Origin: Mycolicibacterium agri | GTDB lineage: Bacteria > Actinomycetota > Actinomycetes > Mycobacteriales > Mycobacteriaceae | Direction: 5' to 3' | Length of the DNA: 59,274 nt | NCBI RefSeq assembly: GCF_002553505.1 | Contig: NZ_PDCP01000039.1 | Location: 1 to 59,274, forward strand | In this document: in pieces, positions 33,607-42,022 of the stretch | Layout: each line of letters begins with the position of its first letter | Numbering within the stretch: position 1 is the stretch's first letter | The notes under the pieces: model-generated | What the model saw: only the letters and a program-made list of their open reading frames with translations | Databases searched by the model: none | What the model was told of the DNA's origin: nothing | Made by a program: the position numbers and the translations under genes

Positions 33607-34383
33607 ATGGCCAAGCGCCTCGACCTCAAAGACGTCAACATCTACTACGGGTCGTTCCACGCCGTGGCGGACGTCTCGATGGCGATCCCACCGCGAAGCG
33701 TTACGGCGTTCATCGGTCCGTCTGGTTGTGGCAAGTCGACCGTGCTGCGCACGCTGAACCGCATGCATGAAGTCATCCCCGGCGCGCGCGTCGAGGGCTC
33801 GGTCCTGCTCGACGGCGAGGACGTCTACGGCCCCGGAGTGGACCCGGTCGGCGTGCGCAAGACCATCGGCATGGTCTTCCAACGGCCGAACCCGTTTCCC
33901 ACCATGTCGATTCGCGACAATGTGGTGGCCGGACTCAAGCTGCAGGGCGTGCGCAACAAGAAGGTCCTCGACGAGGTGGCGGAGCGCTCGCTGCGGGGCG
34001 CCAACCTGTGGAACGAGGTCAAGGACCGGCTGGACAAACCCGGCGGCGGGCTGTCGGGTGGCCAGCAGCAGCGTCTCTGCATCGCCCGCGCCATCGCGGT
34101 TCAGCCCGATGTGCTGCTGATGGACGAACCGTGTTCGGCGCTGGACCCGATCTCGACCCTGGCGATCGAAGACCTGATCGCCGAGCTGAAGCAGGACTAC
34201 ACGATCGTCATCGTCACGCACAACATGCAGCAGGCCGCGCGTGTGAGCGACCAGACCGCGTTCTTCAACCTCGAGGCGACGGGCAAGCCGGGCAGGCTCA
34301 TCGAGATGGACGACACCGAGAAGATCTTCTCCAACCCGACGAAAAAGGCGACAGAGGACTACATTTCCGGCCGCTTCGGCTGA
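33607..34383 (+). CDS. pstB: Phosphate ABC-transporter ATPase PstB (PhoT)
   Basis: The 258-residue ABC ATPase has Walker A GPSGCGKST, Q-loop FQRPNPFPTM, signature LSGGQQQRLCIARAI, Walker B VLLMDEPCSALDP and H-loop IVTHNMQQA. It drives phosphate import with PstC/PstA and also signals phosphate status to PhoU and the SenX3-RegX3 system. In M. tuberculosis only this gene (phoT) remains at this place, whereas here the complete operon is kept. Confidence 0.97.
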   Translation: MAKRLDLKDVNIYYGSFHAVADVSMAIPPRSVTAFIGPSGCGKSTVLRTLNRMHEVIPGARVEGSVLLDGEDVYGPGVDPVGVRKTIGMVFQRPNPFPTMSIRDNVVAGLKLQGVRNKKVLDEVAERSLRGANLWNEVKDRLDKPGGGLSGGQQQRLCIARAIAVQPDVLLMDEPCSALDPISTLAIEDLIAELKQDYTIVIVTHNMQQAARVSDQTAFFNLEATGKPGRLIEMDDTEKIFSNPTKKATEDYISGRFG

Positions 34384-34395
34384 ACCCGCGTCGGC

Positions 34396-35367
34396 TCAGG
34401 GGACGAGCACCAGCCGCGTGCCGGACTTCTCGCCGGCCGTCCACGCCTGCTCCACCTCGGCAAGGGGCCGCGTCGCCGTGCGCAGCTGCAGCTTGCCTGC
34501 CGCCGCCATGTCGAACAGCCGCGGCAGCGCTTCGGCACGCACGCGTGCCATCACATCGGGCGGCATGTTGCCCAGACCCACGCCCGACAGCTGAATCGCG
34601 GTGGCGCGCAGCAAGCTTGACGGCAGGGTGATGTTCGTACCTGCCATCGACCCGATCTCGATGTATCGCGTCAGGTGGTAAGCCTCCGCCTGGCTCGAGC
34701 CCAGTGTCTCCAGCACGGTTTCGGCGGGTTTGCCCCACAGGTAGTCGAGGACCGCATCGAATGGCTTCTCGGCGTGCATCGCGCCGAGCGTGGCAGTGAA
34801 GTCGTCGTCGCCGAGGGTAATCGTGGCGTCGGCGCCGACAGTGCGCAGCCACTGAAGCCGCGCGACGTCGCGGCCCACCGCGACCACCCGTCCCGCCCCG
34901 AACTCCGACTTGGCCAGCTGCACCGCGACCGATCCGGTCACCCCGGTCGCGCCGAGCACCAGGACGTGGTCACCCGGTTTCACCGCGGCCGCGTATTCGA
35001 GCGACGTCCATGCCGAGATGCCGGGGTTGGGCACGGCCGCAGCGGTGACCGAGTCGACACCCTCGGGGACCTCCACCACAGCGTTCGGGTTGACGAGGGT
35101 GCGATCGGCCATCGTGCCGTACCGGGCCACTGCGCTGGTGTAGACCCGGCGGCCGTCGTCGAGGCGCGCGACGCCGTCGAACCCCGGGACGGCGGGCAGC
35201 TGTAAGTCCTTGCTGGCGTAGTGTGTTCCCGACACGATCCCGCGCGTCAGGTTGGTCAGAGCCGCTGCTTCAACGGTGGCGACGACGTCTCCGTTGCGTG
35301 GATCCGGGTCGGGGAAGTCGGTGTAGCGGGGGACGGCGCCCCATTCGTCGACGACGGCTGCCTTCAT
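34396..35367 (-). CDS. Zinc-independent quinone oxidoreductase-like MDR protein
   Basis: This 323-residue medium-chain dehydrogenase/reductase lacks the zinc ligands. The N-terminal GroES-like fold (KAAVVDEWG...FPDPDPRNGDVVATVEAAAL) is followed by a Rossmann domain with the NADPH motif LGATGVTGSVAVQLAK and GRDVARLQWLRTVGADATI. It probably reduces small quinones or enones. A GAAGGAG site precedes ATG 35367. It is divergent from a MarR-type regulator across a 20-bp perfect palindrome, so it is the likely main target of that regulator. Confidence 0.9.
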   Translation of the reverse strand: MKAAVVDEWGAVPRYTDFPDPDPRNGDVVATVEAAALTNLTRGIVSGTHYASKDLQLPAVPGFDGVARLDDGRRVYTSAVARYGTMADRTLVNPNAVVEVPEGVDSVTAAAVPNPGISAWTSLEYAAAVKPGDHVLVLGATGVTGSVAVQLAKSEFGAGRVVAVGRDVARLQWLRTVGADATITLGDDDFTATLGAMHAEKPFDAVLDYLWGKPAETVLETLGSSQAEAYHLTRYIEIGSMAGTNITLPSSLLRATAIQLSGVGLGNMPPDVMARVRAEALPRLFDMAAAGKLQLRTATRPLAEVEQAWTAGEKSGTRLVLVP

Positions 35368-35389
35368 GCGGCTCCTTCGAGCTCAGACT

Positions 35390-35409
35390 ATTGTTTCCAT
35401 GGAAACAAT
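35390..35409. promoter_or_regulatory. 20-bp perfect palindrome, MarR-type operator
   Basis: ATTGTTTCCATGGAAACAAT is fully self-complementary and lies in the 69-base divergent gap between the oxidoreductase (start 35367) and the MarR gene (start 35437). A dimeric MarR regulator is the expected binder. Confidence 0.75.
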
Positions 35410-35436
35410 CTAGACAGGCTTGCAGCGGATGACAAG

Positions 35437-35952
35437 ATGGTTTCCGTGAAAACTAAATCGGCGTTGATATCGGACATCACCGAGCTGATCGGCGCCGTGG
35501 GCGACAAGTTCAGCGCCGACGAGAGCGACGCCGAGCGGGACTACATCGCGCAGCGCTGCCCGCGACGGCTGGAACCCGTTGTGCGCACGCTGCCGAAATT
35601 GTCCGTGCATCTTCTAGCCGGCATCGCCGAGGGGCCCATCAGCCTCGTCGGCCTCGCGTCGAGGTCGGGACAGCTGAAGGGCACGGTGTCCAAACACGTG
35701 CGGCGACTAGTCGATGCGGGCCTGGTGGTGCGCTCGCCGGTTCCGGGGAATCGCAAGGAGATCGAGTTGCGCCTGACGTCCGACGGTGAACTGGTCGCCG
35801 AGGTGCACCGTCAAATGCACGAGGAGATTGCCGCAGGCCTTCGTGACTTCCTGTCGCGTTACACCAACGCCGAGTTGGCGGTGCTGACCGAGGTGCTGGC
35901 CGATCTGATGACGGCGCGCAAGGTCGGCGTCCGGCTCACCCCGGGTGATTAG
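35437..35952 (+). CDS. MarR-family transcriptional regulator
   Basis: This 171-residue winged-helix regulator has the DNA-binding region ISLVGLASRSGQLKGTVSKHVRRLVDAGLVVRSPVPGNRKEIELRLT (recognition helix TVSKHVRRL), followed by the family dimerisation helices. ATG 35437 or GTG 35446 may be used; a second operator-like sequence (35440-35453) overlaps both. It probably represses itself and the divergent oxidoreductase and is released by a small lipophilic ligand. Its stop overlaps the convergent phoU stop by four bases. Confidence 0.9.
   Translation: MVSVKTKSALISDITELIGAVGDKFSADESDAERDYIAQRCPRRLEPVVRTLPKLSVHLLAGIAEGPISLVGLASRSGQLKGTVSKHVRRLVDAGLVVRSPVPGNRKEIELRLTSDGELVAEVHRQMHEEIAAGLRDFLSRYTNAELAVLTEVLADLMTARKVGVRLTPGD
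35440..35453. promoter_or_regulatory. Second MarR operator-like site over the regulator start codon
   Basis: GTTTCCGTGAAAAC differs from the core of the 35390-35409 palindrome (GTTTCCATGGAAAC) at two positions. Its centre is 47 bp from the first. Binding here would block the regulator's own initiation region. Confidence 0.5.
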
Positions 35953-36614
35953 CGTGCCGGTAGCTGTTCGTCGTCGGGGAACTTGCCGGTGGCCTGGAAG
36001 ATGACGCGGCGGGCCACCTCGACGGCGTGGTCGGCGAAGCGTTCGTAGAAGCGGCTCAGCAGCGTCACATCGACAGCCGCGGTGACACCGTGCTTCCACT
36101 CCTTGTCCATCAACACGCTGAACAGGTGCCGGTGCAGGTCGTCCATCGCGTCGTCTTCCTCATGGATACGCGCCGCCTTCTCGGGATCGCGGGTCAGCAG
36201 CACCTCCTGGGCGCTGTTGCCCAATTCGACTGCGACCCGGCCCATTTCGGCGAAATAGCCGTTGACCTCCTCGGGCAGCGCATGCTGGGGATGGCGGCGC
36301 CGGGCGATCTTGGCGACATGCAGGGCCAACGCGCCCATCCGGTCGACATCGGCGACGATCTGAATCGCGCTGACGATGGCGCGCAGGTCGCCCGCCACCG
36401 GCGCCTGCAGGGCGAGCAGGACGAATGCCTGCTCCTCGGCTTTCGCGCTCATCGCCGCGATCTGCTCATGGTCGGTGATCACCTGCTCGGCCAGCACTAG
36501 ATCGGCCTGCAGCAGGGCCTGGGTCGCGCGCTCCATCGCGGCGCCTGCCAGCCCGCACATCTCGCCGAGCTGGTTGGTCAGCGCCTCAAGCTGCTCGTGG
36601 TACGCGGTACGCAT
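35949..36614 (-). CDS. phoU: Phosphate-signalling protein PhoU (PhoY2-type)
   Basis: The 221-residue all-helical protein has two PhoU repeats (AYHEQLEALTNQLGEMCGLAGAAMERATQALL and FAEMGRVAVELGNSAQEVLL), each with the acidic metal-binding motif (VADVDRMGAL; RFYERFADHAVEVARRV). It damps SenX3-RegX3 signalling when phosphate is plentiful. ATG 36614 has TAGGCT six bases upstream on the minus strand, so it is probably leaderless. Three GTGAA-type repeats upstream suggest RegX3 control. It converges with the MarR gene. Confidence 0.95.
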   Translation of the reverse strand: MRTAYHEQLEALTNQLGEMCGLAGAAMERATQALLQADLVLAEQVITDHEQIAAMSAKAEEQAFVLLALQAPVAGDLRAIVSAIQIVADVDRMGALALHVAKIARRRHPQHALPEEVNGYFAEMGRVAVELGNSAQEVLLTRDPEKAARIHEEDDAMDDLHRHLFSVLMDKEWKHGVTAAVDVTLLSRFYERFADHAVEVARRVIFQATGKFPDDEQLPAR

Positions 36615-36620
36615 GCGGCC

Positions 36621-36626
36621 AGCCTA
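36621..36626 (-). promoter_or_regulatory. -10 box of leaderless phoU promoter
   Basis: TAGGCT read on the minus strand, six bases before ATG 36614. The phosphate-box repeats lie 12-50 bases further upstream, a position suited to activation. Confidence 0.55.
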
Positions 36627-36637
36627 CGGCTGATCAG

Positions 36638-36675
36638 GTGAATGGTCACGACGCGCACGTGAACGAAAGGTGAAT
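36638..36675 (-). promoter_or_regulatory. Putative RegX3/PHO boxes upstream of phoU
   Basis: GTGAAT (36638), GTGAAC (36659) and GTGAAT (36670) are, on the minus strand, copies of the TTCAC phosphate-box half-site. The last two are exactly 11 bp apart, the same period as the pair before pstS. The first is 21 bp away, about two helical turns. Confidence 0.55.
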
Positions 36676-36708
36676 GCCACCTGCCAAAATGGCGTCGGTC
36701 CACCGACG

Positions 36709-38925
36709 CTATCCGCAGCTGGTGTCGGCGGCGTTGGTGACCGTCAGATCCTCCGGCAGCTGGGTCGGGCTGCTGTGGCTGCCGTGCATCACCTCCACCT
36801 GGACCGGCGAGCCGCTCGGCTTGGGCGCGCCGACGGAGGAGAAGTCGGAGCCGAGCACCACCTGGACGGTGTCACCCTTGCCGTTGACCCGCTCGATCGT
36901 CGGCTCGGGGAACGCCGAGGCCACCGTGGCGGCAGCCTGCTCGTTGCCCGGCGAGAAGAACACGGTCGTCTGCTCCAGCGGCCCCGGGTAGTCGTCGGGT
37001 GTCTCCACGTTGAAGCCGTGCTGCTGCAATTCGCTTGCCGCAGCGGAGGCGAGCCCGTCCTGCCCGGTGGAATTCGACACCTGGACGGTCACCAACGCCG
37101 GGTCGGTCGTGACCGCGTCGACGATCTCGCTGCTCTCCTCGGGCTGCGCAGATTCCGGTGCGGCCGGCGCCTCGCTCGTCGGCGACTCCGGCGTCTGGCT
37201 GGCCATCGACTCCGGCGTACCCGGCACCGGGGTGTCGTCGGGGTTCTTCTCCTCCGGCAAAGGGTCGTCGTTGATGATCGCGTCGAAGATGGCGCGGGTG
37301 TCTTCCTCCCGCAGGTGCTCGTTGCCCCACTCGTCCATGTAGCCCGTCGTCGGGACGGTCAAGAACGTGATGCGGCCCGCGTTGACGTTCTGCAACGACT
37401 GGCCGAGTTGCACCAGGTCCTTGGTGCCGATGTTGTCGACGTAGCTGTCGTTGATGAACTGGTTGACGACGTTGTTGAGCTTGTTGAGCGAGAAGAAGAC
37501 CTCTTTGGAGATCAGCGAGCGCAACAGCGACGACAGGAACAGCTGCTGGCGCTTGATGCGGCCGTAGTCGCCGTTGGTCTCGGTGGTCACCTGCCGGGCG
37601 CGCACATAGTTCAGCGCGGTGTGCCCGTCGACGATCTGGCGCCCCGCGTTGGGCAGCACCGTGCCCAGCTCGTAGTCCTCCAGCGGGGTGGTGCTGCACA
37701 CCTCGACGCCGCCGAGCGCGTCGACCATCTTGGAGAACCCCGCGAAATCGACGGCCATGAAGCGGTTGATGGACAGGCCGGACAGCTTCTGGATGACCTT
37801 CACCAGGCACTTGGGGCCGCCGAAGGCGAACGCCGAATTCAGCTTGGTCTCGGTGTACACCTCGTCGGGGCCGTAGGTTCCGGACTGCTCGTCATAGAGC
37901 GGGCCGTACTCGCCGGTCTCGGGATTCCAGGCCTCGCACTTCATCGGTTCGATGGCCAGGTCACGCGGAAACGACACGGCCACAACACGTTCCCGGTTCG
38001 CGGGGATGTTCACCAGCATGACGGTGTCGGAGCGGGCGCCGCCCGCGTCCTCGGTGTCGCCGGCGCCCATCTCGGCGTTCTCGCCGAAGCGGCTGTCGAT
38101 CCCGACGATCAGGAAGTTCTCGTCGCCGTACTGCGCATTGGGGTCGACGATGTCTCGCGAGTCGGGATCCAGTGCGGAGACCCGGTTGAGCATGTTGTTC
38201 TTGGCCGACTGCCACTGCCAGGCCCCGCCGGTCATCACGAGCGCCAGCACCGCGAGCGCCGCGGCCAGCGACCGGCCGGCCATCACGGCCCGCCGGGTCG
38301 ACTTGCGCTTCTTCGGCGCCTCGACCGGCTCGTCGGATGGCTCGCCCACCCGCTGCGGGCCGACGCGTTCATCCCGGGCTTGCCGCAGCTCCTCCAGATC
38401 GGGGAGCTCGTCGGCGTAGGAGACCGCGGGGATGACCTCGGTGTCGGGATCCGCCATGTAGGGCACGCGGGGCGCGTCGTCGTCGGACTGCGGCTTGGGG
38501 GGTCGCAGTAGCCGCGGCTGGCGTGGTGGCTTCTGTTGCCTGGGCGACGGCGCAGGGCGGGGTTGCTCGGGCGCCGGCGCGGGCCTGCGAGGCTCTGATG
38601 GCTCCGGAGCTTCCGGTGGTTCCGGCTGTTCCGATGATTCCGGTTCGGCGGTGGCGTGCCTGCCGGGCAGGTCGGTGGGCGTCGAACCGGTGATCTTTGC
38701 GATCAGGTCGGCCACCGTCACACCCGCGGTGTGGTTGCCGGTGGGCGGTGGGGTGTCCTGTTCCTCGGGCTTGTCGGGATCGTTGGCAGGGGGCTCGGCG
38801 GCCGCCCCACGCTCCCACGGCGCGGCGGCTCGCGGGGGCCGCGGGGATCGGGTAAGCCACTGATTGGCGTCGTTTACGTCAGACGCGCGCGGGCGACGAG
38901 GAGTGGCGTTATCGCCGTCACTCAT
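36709..38925 (-). CDS. LytR-CpsA-Psr (LCP) cell-wall ligase with LytR_C domain, Rv0822c-type
   Basis: The 738-residue protein has a long Pro/Glu-rich cytoplasmic N-terminus (about 1-210), one transmembrane helix (RSLAAALAVLALVMTGGAW) and an LCP domain. That domain shows FLIVGIDSR, GGARSDTVMLVNI, VVAVSFPRDLAIE and KLNSAFAFGGPKCLVKVIQKLSG, whose Arg/Asp residues bind the polyprenyl-phosphate substrate. A Pro/Ser linker and a C-terminal LytR_C domain (VTVQVSNSTGQDGLA) follow. LCP proteins attach arabinogalactan or other polymers to peptidoglycan. It matches Rv0822c by position and architecture. Confidence 0.93.
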   Translation of the reverse strand: MSDGDNATPRRPRASDVNDANQWLTRSPRPPRAAAPWERGAAAEPPANDPDKPEEQDTPPPTGNHTAGVTVADLIAKITGSTPTDLPGRHATAEPESSEQPEPPEAPEPSEPRRPAPAPEQPRPAPSPRQQKPPRQPRLLRPPKPQSDDDAPRVPYMADPDTEVIPAVSYADELPDLEELRQARDERVGPQRVGEPSDEPVEAPKKRKSTRRAVMAGRSLAAALAVLALVMTGGAWQWQSAKNNMLNRVSALDPDSRDIVDPNAQYGDENFLIVGIDSRFGENAEMGAGDTEDAGGARSDTVMLVNIPANRERVVAVSFPRDLAIEPMKCEAWNPETGEYGPLYDEQSGTYGPDEVYTETKLNSAFAFGGPKCLVKVIQKLSGLSINRFMAVDFAGFSKMVDALGGVEVCSTTPLEDYELGTVLPNAGRQIVDGHTALNYVRARQVTTETNGDYGRIKRQQLFLSSLLRSLISKEVFFSLNKLNNVVNQFINDSYVDNIGTKDLVQLGQSLQNVNAGRITFLTVPTTGYMDEWGNEHLREEDTRAIFDAIINDDPLPEEKNPDDTPVPGTPESMASQTPESPTSEAPAAPESAQPEESSEIVDAVTTDPALVTVQVSNSTGQDGLASAAASELQQHGFNVETPDDYPGPLEQTTVFFSPGNEQAAATVASAFPEPTIERVNGKGDTVQVVLGSDFSSVGAPKPSGSPVQVEVMHGSHSSPTQLPEDLTVTNAADTSCG

Positions 38926-39104
38926 GTCCCTCTCTGCCTCCGACCCTACGAGCAGCGGGCACGCAAATGCGCATCAATCGCTGCGCTGCCAAAACCCTGG
39001 TTTACAGCGGCAATATCCATCGGCCCCACGGCTGAGGCCGAATGCGACAAGATCCATATCGTACTGAGAGAACCTGAGAGACGTAATCTCGAGACGGTCT
39101 CGGT

Positions 39105-40238
39105 TTATCCACCGGAATGCATCACGTCGGCCCCGACGGGCACGGTGCAATCGTCCGGGTCGGCCAGCCATCCCTCCGGCAGCGCCACCGAGGCGGGCGA
39201 GCCCTGGCGGCCGCGTGGTCCGGCCGCTTCGGGCGGGAACGGCACGTCCGGATCCAGCTTGTCGAGCAGCACGTCGAGCTCATCGCGGGTTTTGACGAGC
39301 GCAAGCGCGCGGCGAAGCTCGGCACCCGCCGGAAAACCGTGCAGATACCAGGCGATGTGCTTGCGGATGTCGCGCATGCCCTTGTCCTCGCCGAAGTGGG
39401 CCGACAGCAGCTCGCCATGTCTGCGGATGATCGCGGCCACCTCGCCGAGTGTGGGCGGTGTCACACTGTGGCGGCCCGCGAACGCGTCGGACAGCTCGGC
39501 GAACAGCCACGGCCTGCCGAGGCAGCCACGGCCGATCACGACGCCGTCGCAGCCCGTCGCCGCCATCATCGCCAGTGCGTCGTCGGCCTCGAAGATGTCG
39601 CCGTTGCCGAGCACCGGAATGCTGGTGACATGCGCCTTGAGCGCGGCGATCTGGTCCCAGTCGGCGGCACCGGAATAGCGTTGCGCCGCGGTGCGGGCGT
39701 GCAGCGCGACGGCGGCCGCACCCTCTTCCGCAGCGATGCGGCCCGCGTCCAGATGGGTGTGGTGCTCGTCGTCGATGCCGATGCGGAACTTGACCGTGAC
39801 GGGGATGTTCGAGCCCTCCGTCGCGCGCACAGCAGCGGCCACGATCTGGCCGAAGAGCTTGCGCTTGAACGGCAACGCGGCGCCTCCGCCTCGGCGCGTC
39901 ACCTTCGGCACGGGGCAGCCGAAGTTCATGTCGATGTGGTCGGCCAGGCCCTCGTCGGCGATCATCTTGGCCGCGGCGTAGGTGTTGTCAGGATCGACGG
40001 CGTACAGCTGCAGCGAGCGCGGTGACTCGTCGGGCCCGAACGTCGTCATGTGCATGGTGGCGGGGTGGCGCTCGACGAGCGCGCGGGCCGTCACCATCTC
40101 ACAGACGTACAACCCGCTGACCGTTCCGGCCCGGGCTTGTTCGAGTTCGCGGCACAGCGTGCGGAACGCGACGTTGGTGACCCCGGCCATGGGGGCCAGC
40201 ACGACCGGACTGGCCAGGGTGATGGGTCCGATCCGCAA
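39105..40238 (-). CDS. dus: tRNA-dihydrouridine synthase (DusB type)
   Basis: This 377-residue FMN-dependent enzyme reduces uridines in the tRNA D-loop. It has the FMN barrel start LASPVVLAPMAGVTNVAFR and the catalytic Cys in DMNFGCPVPKVTRRGGGAAL. GNGDIFEADDAL and VIGRGCLGRPWLF form the phosphate site, and a C-terminal helical domain is present. Gene order (Dus next to desA1) matches Rv0823c-Rv0824c. It is 17 bases after the desaturase stop, in one probable operon. The upstream gap to the LCP gene (38926-39104) shows no gene. Confidence 0.94.
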   Translation of the reverse strand: MRIGPITLASPVVLAPMAGVTNVAFRTLCRELEQARAGTVSGLYVCEMVTARALVERHPATMHMTTFGPDESPRSLQLYAVDPDNTYAAAKMIADEGLADHIDMNFGCPVPKVTRRGGGAALPFKRKLFGQIVAAAVRATEGSNIPVTVKFRIGIDDEHHTHLDAGRIAAEEGAAAVALHARTAAQRYSGAADWDQIAALKAHVTSIPVLGNGDIFEADDALAMMAATGCDGVVIGRGCLGRPWLFAELSDAFAGRHSVTPPTLGEVAAIIRRHGELLSAHFGEDKGMRDIRKHIAWYLHGFPAGAELRRALALVKTRDELDVLLDKLDPDVPFPPEAAGPRGRQGSPASVALPEGWLADPDDCTVPVGADVMHSGG

Positions 40239-40255
40239 CTGCGCGCGGGATCCGG

Positions 40256-41254
40256 TCAGGACGGCGATGTCGCCAGAACCCTCTTCGCAGTCAGCTTTTC
40301 GGCCTTCTTCGCCTCACGCTCGAGGCGCTTCTGCTTGGCGACCTCGAACTTGTCGCAGGCCTGCTCGAGCTCCTCGACCAGCTTGCCGAGGTCGTCGCGC
40401 ATCCGCGCGGCCTCGCCCGTGAAGTCCTCGCGCTCGAAGATGCGCCACTTCTTCAGCACCGGCATCACCACGTCGTCGAGGTGGATGCGCGGGTCGTACA
40501 CGCCGCCGACGGCGATGATCACGGCCTTGCGCCGGAACTCCGGCACCGTGAAGCCGGGCATTTTGAAGTTGCGCAGCACGCGGTGCAGCGAGTGCATCGC
40601 CTGGTCCGGCGCGATCTCGAAGCCGGCCTCCGAGACGTCGCGGTAGAAGATCATGTGCAGGTTCTCGTCGGCCGAGACCCGCGCCAGCAGCTGGTCGGCA
40701 ATGGTCTCGTTGCATGCCTTACCGGTGTTGCGGTGCGACACGCGAGTCGCGAGCTCCTGGAACGTCACGTAGATGACGGAGTCGAACAGGCTCTCGGCGA
40801 ACAGATCGCCCTGGTGATTCTGGCCCGGGCTGAAGCCGCGGGTCACCTGCTCGAGGCGGAGTTCCTCCAGCTGGACGGGGTCCACCGCACGGGTTACGAC
40901 GAGATAGTCGCGCAGCGCGATGCCGTGCCGGTTCTCTTCGGCGGTCCACCGATTCACCCATTGGCCCCAGGCGCCGTCCATGCCGAAGTTCATCGCGATC
41001 TCGCGGTGATACGCCGGCAGGTTGTCCTCGGTCAGCAGGTTCTGCACCATCGCGACCTGGGCCACCTCGGACAGCTGCGACTGCTCGGGATCCCAGTCCT
41101 GGCCGCCCAGCGCGTAGAAGTTCTTGCCGTCCGACCAGGGGATGTAGTCGTGCGGATTCCAATCCTTCCGCATCGACAGGTGACGGTTCAGGTACTTCTC
41201 AACGACTGGCTCGAGCTCATGCAGCAGGTGCAGGTCGGTCAGGTTCTCGTGCAT
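40256..41254 (-). CDS. desA1: Acyl-[ACP] desaturase DesA1
   Basis: The 332-residue soluble di-iron desaturase introduces a double bond into acyl-ACP chains; DesA1 in mycobacteria is essential and acts in mycolic acid synthesis. Both iron motifs are seen: the E-E-N-R-H motif in RWTAEENRHGIALRDYL and D-E-N-L-H in VSADENLHMIFYRDV. The first Glu ligand lies in the N-terminal helix. The upstream region 41255-41521 carries repeated TATCTGT elements and an AT-rich -10. Confidence 0.95.
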   Translation of the reverse strand: MHENLTDLHLLHELEPVVEKYLNRHLSMRKDWNPHDYIPWSDGKNFYALGGQDWDPEQSQLSEVAQVAMVQNLLTEDNLPAYHREIAMNFGMDGAWGQWVNRWTAEENRHGIALRDYLVVTRAVDPVQLEELRLEQVTRGFSPGQNHQGDLFAESLFDSVIYVTFQELATRVSHRNTGKACNETIADQLLARVSADENLHMIFYRDVSEAGFEIAPDQAMHSLHRVLRNFKMPGFTVPEFRRKAVIIAVGGVYDPRIHLDDVVMPVLKKWRIFEREDFTGEAARMRDDLGKLVEELEQACDKFEVAKQKRLEREAKKAEKLTAKRVLATSPS

Positions 41255-41521
41255 CAGCTTCCGTTCTTATGTCGGTGCGGGGGACCCATCATCCATTTAT
41301 CTGTACCTCTGGGTTGCACTCAATATATCTGTGTATCCCGGTGACATCAAGTTCGCCTCGCCGGGTCCGCAGCGACGGAATGGTCACGATTTCGCCGCCT
41401 CTTCGCTGGTCGGACATCGTCGTACTGCTCGCGGGCCGCGCCTCTCGGCGGTACAGTTTCCGCAGGCAACGAACCGTGCCTAAACTCCTCGCAACCGTAA
41501 ACCTCAGACATAGGTGGGCAT
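41255..41521. promoter_or_regulatory. Divergent promoter region between desA1 and a secreted protein gene
   Basis: TATCTGT occurs at 41298-41304 and again at 41326-41332 (28 bp apart), in an AT-rich patch unusual for this genome. On the minus strand TATATT (41322-41327) can serve as the -10 box of desA1. The repeats may be operator elements. The other half of the gap, to 41521, holds no recognisable motif. Confidence 0.35.
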
Positions 41522-41998
41522 GTGAAGAAGATGATCGTTTCGGCCAGCACCGTCGGCGCCGCCGGGGTTGCCATCGGGGCGCTCGGACTGTTTGGCGCGG
41601 GCATCGCGTCCGCGGCACCCGATGTGGTGGGAATGACGTACGGAGACGCAGTCTCGGAGATTGAGGACGGAGGCGGCACGGCCAAGATCGCAGTGACCGT
41701 CGGCGACCGCCAGGACGCGATGGGTGATTGTCTGGTCACCAACGCCACCGACGCTCCGTTCGTGCGCGACAGCGAAGGCGAGTTCGGCCACGCCGACAGC
41801 GAAGTGCTGCTCACACTGAACTGCAACCGCGGCGCCGCGACGGCCACCACGCCGGGCGCATCCTTGGGCAGCCCCGCAGGCCGGGATTTCCAGGCCAAGG
41901 CTGAGGCGGCAGCCGAGGCTGCACAGAACGAGCAGGACGAACTGACTCAGGCGGGCGAACTGCCCGGTGACACTGAGCCCGAAATTCCGACCGGCTAG
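41522..41998 (+). CDS. Secreted protein with a PASTA-like segment
   Basis: This 158-residue exported protein has a signal peptide (VGAAGVAIGALGLFGAGIASAA) and then PDVVGMTYGDAVSEIEDGGGTAKIAVTVGDRQ, which follows the P-x-V-x-G-x-x-x-x-x-A pattern of PASTA-like domains. Two cysteines (GDCLVTNA, TLNCNRG) may form a disulfide, and the tail is acidic and low-complexity. The start is GTG 41522. Similar small exported proteins are common in mycobacteria with no known role. Confidence 0.8.
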   Translation: MKKMIVSASTVGAAGVAIGALGLFGAGIASAAPDVVGMTYGDAVSEIEDGGGTAKIAVTVGDRQDAMGDCLVTNATDAPFVRDSEGEFGHADSEVLLTLNCNRGAATATTPGASLGSPAGRDFQAKAEAAAEAAQNEQDELTQAGELPGDTEPEIPTG

Positions 41999-42022
41999 TC
42001 GACTTATCCTTCGCGGCGGCGC

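Noticed and set aside
36670..38511. 613-codon plus-strand frame opposite the LCP gene
   Set aside because: Shadow of a well-supported LCP protein; composition is His/Arg/Gly-rich without motifs.
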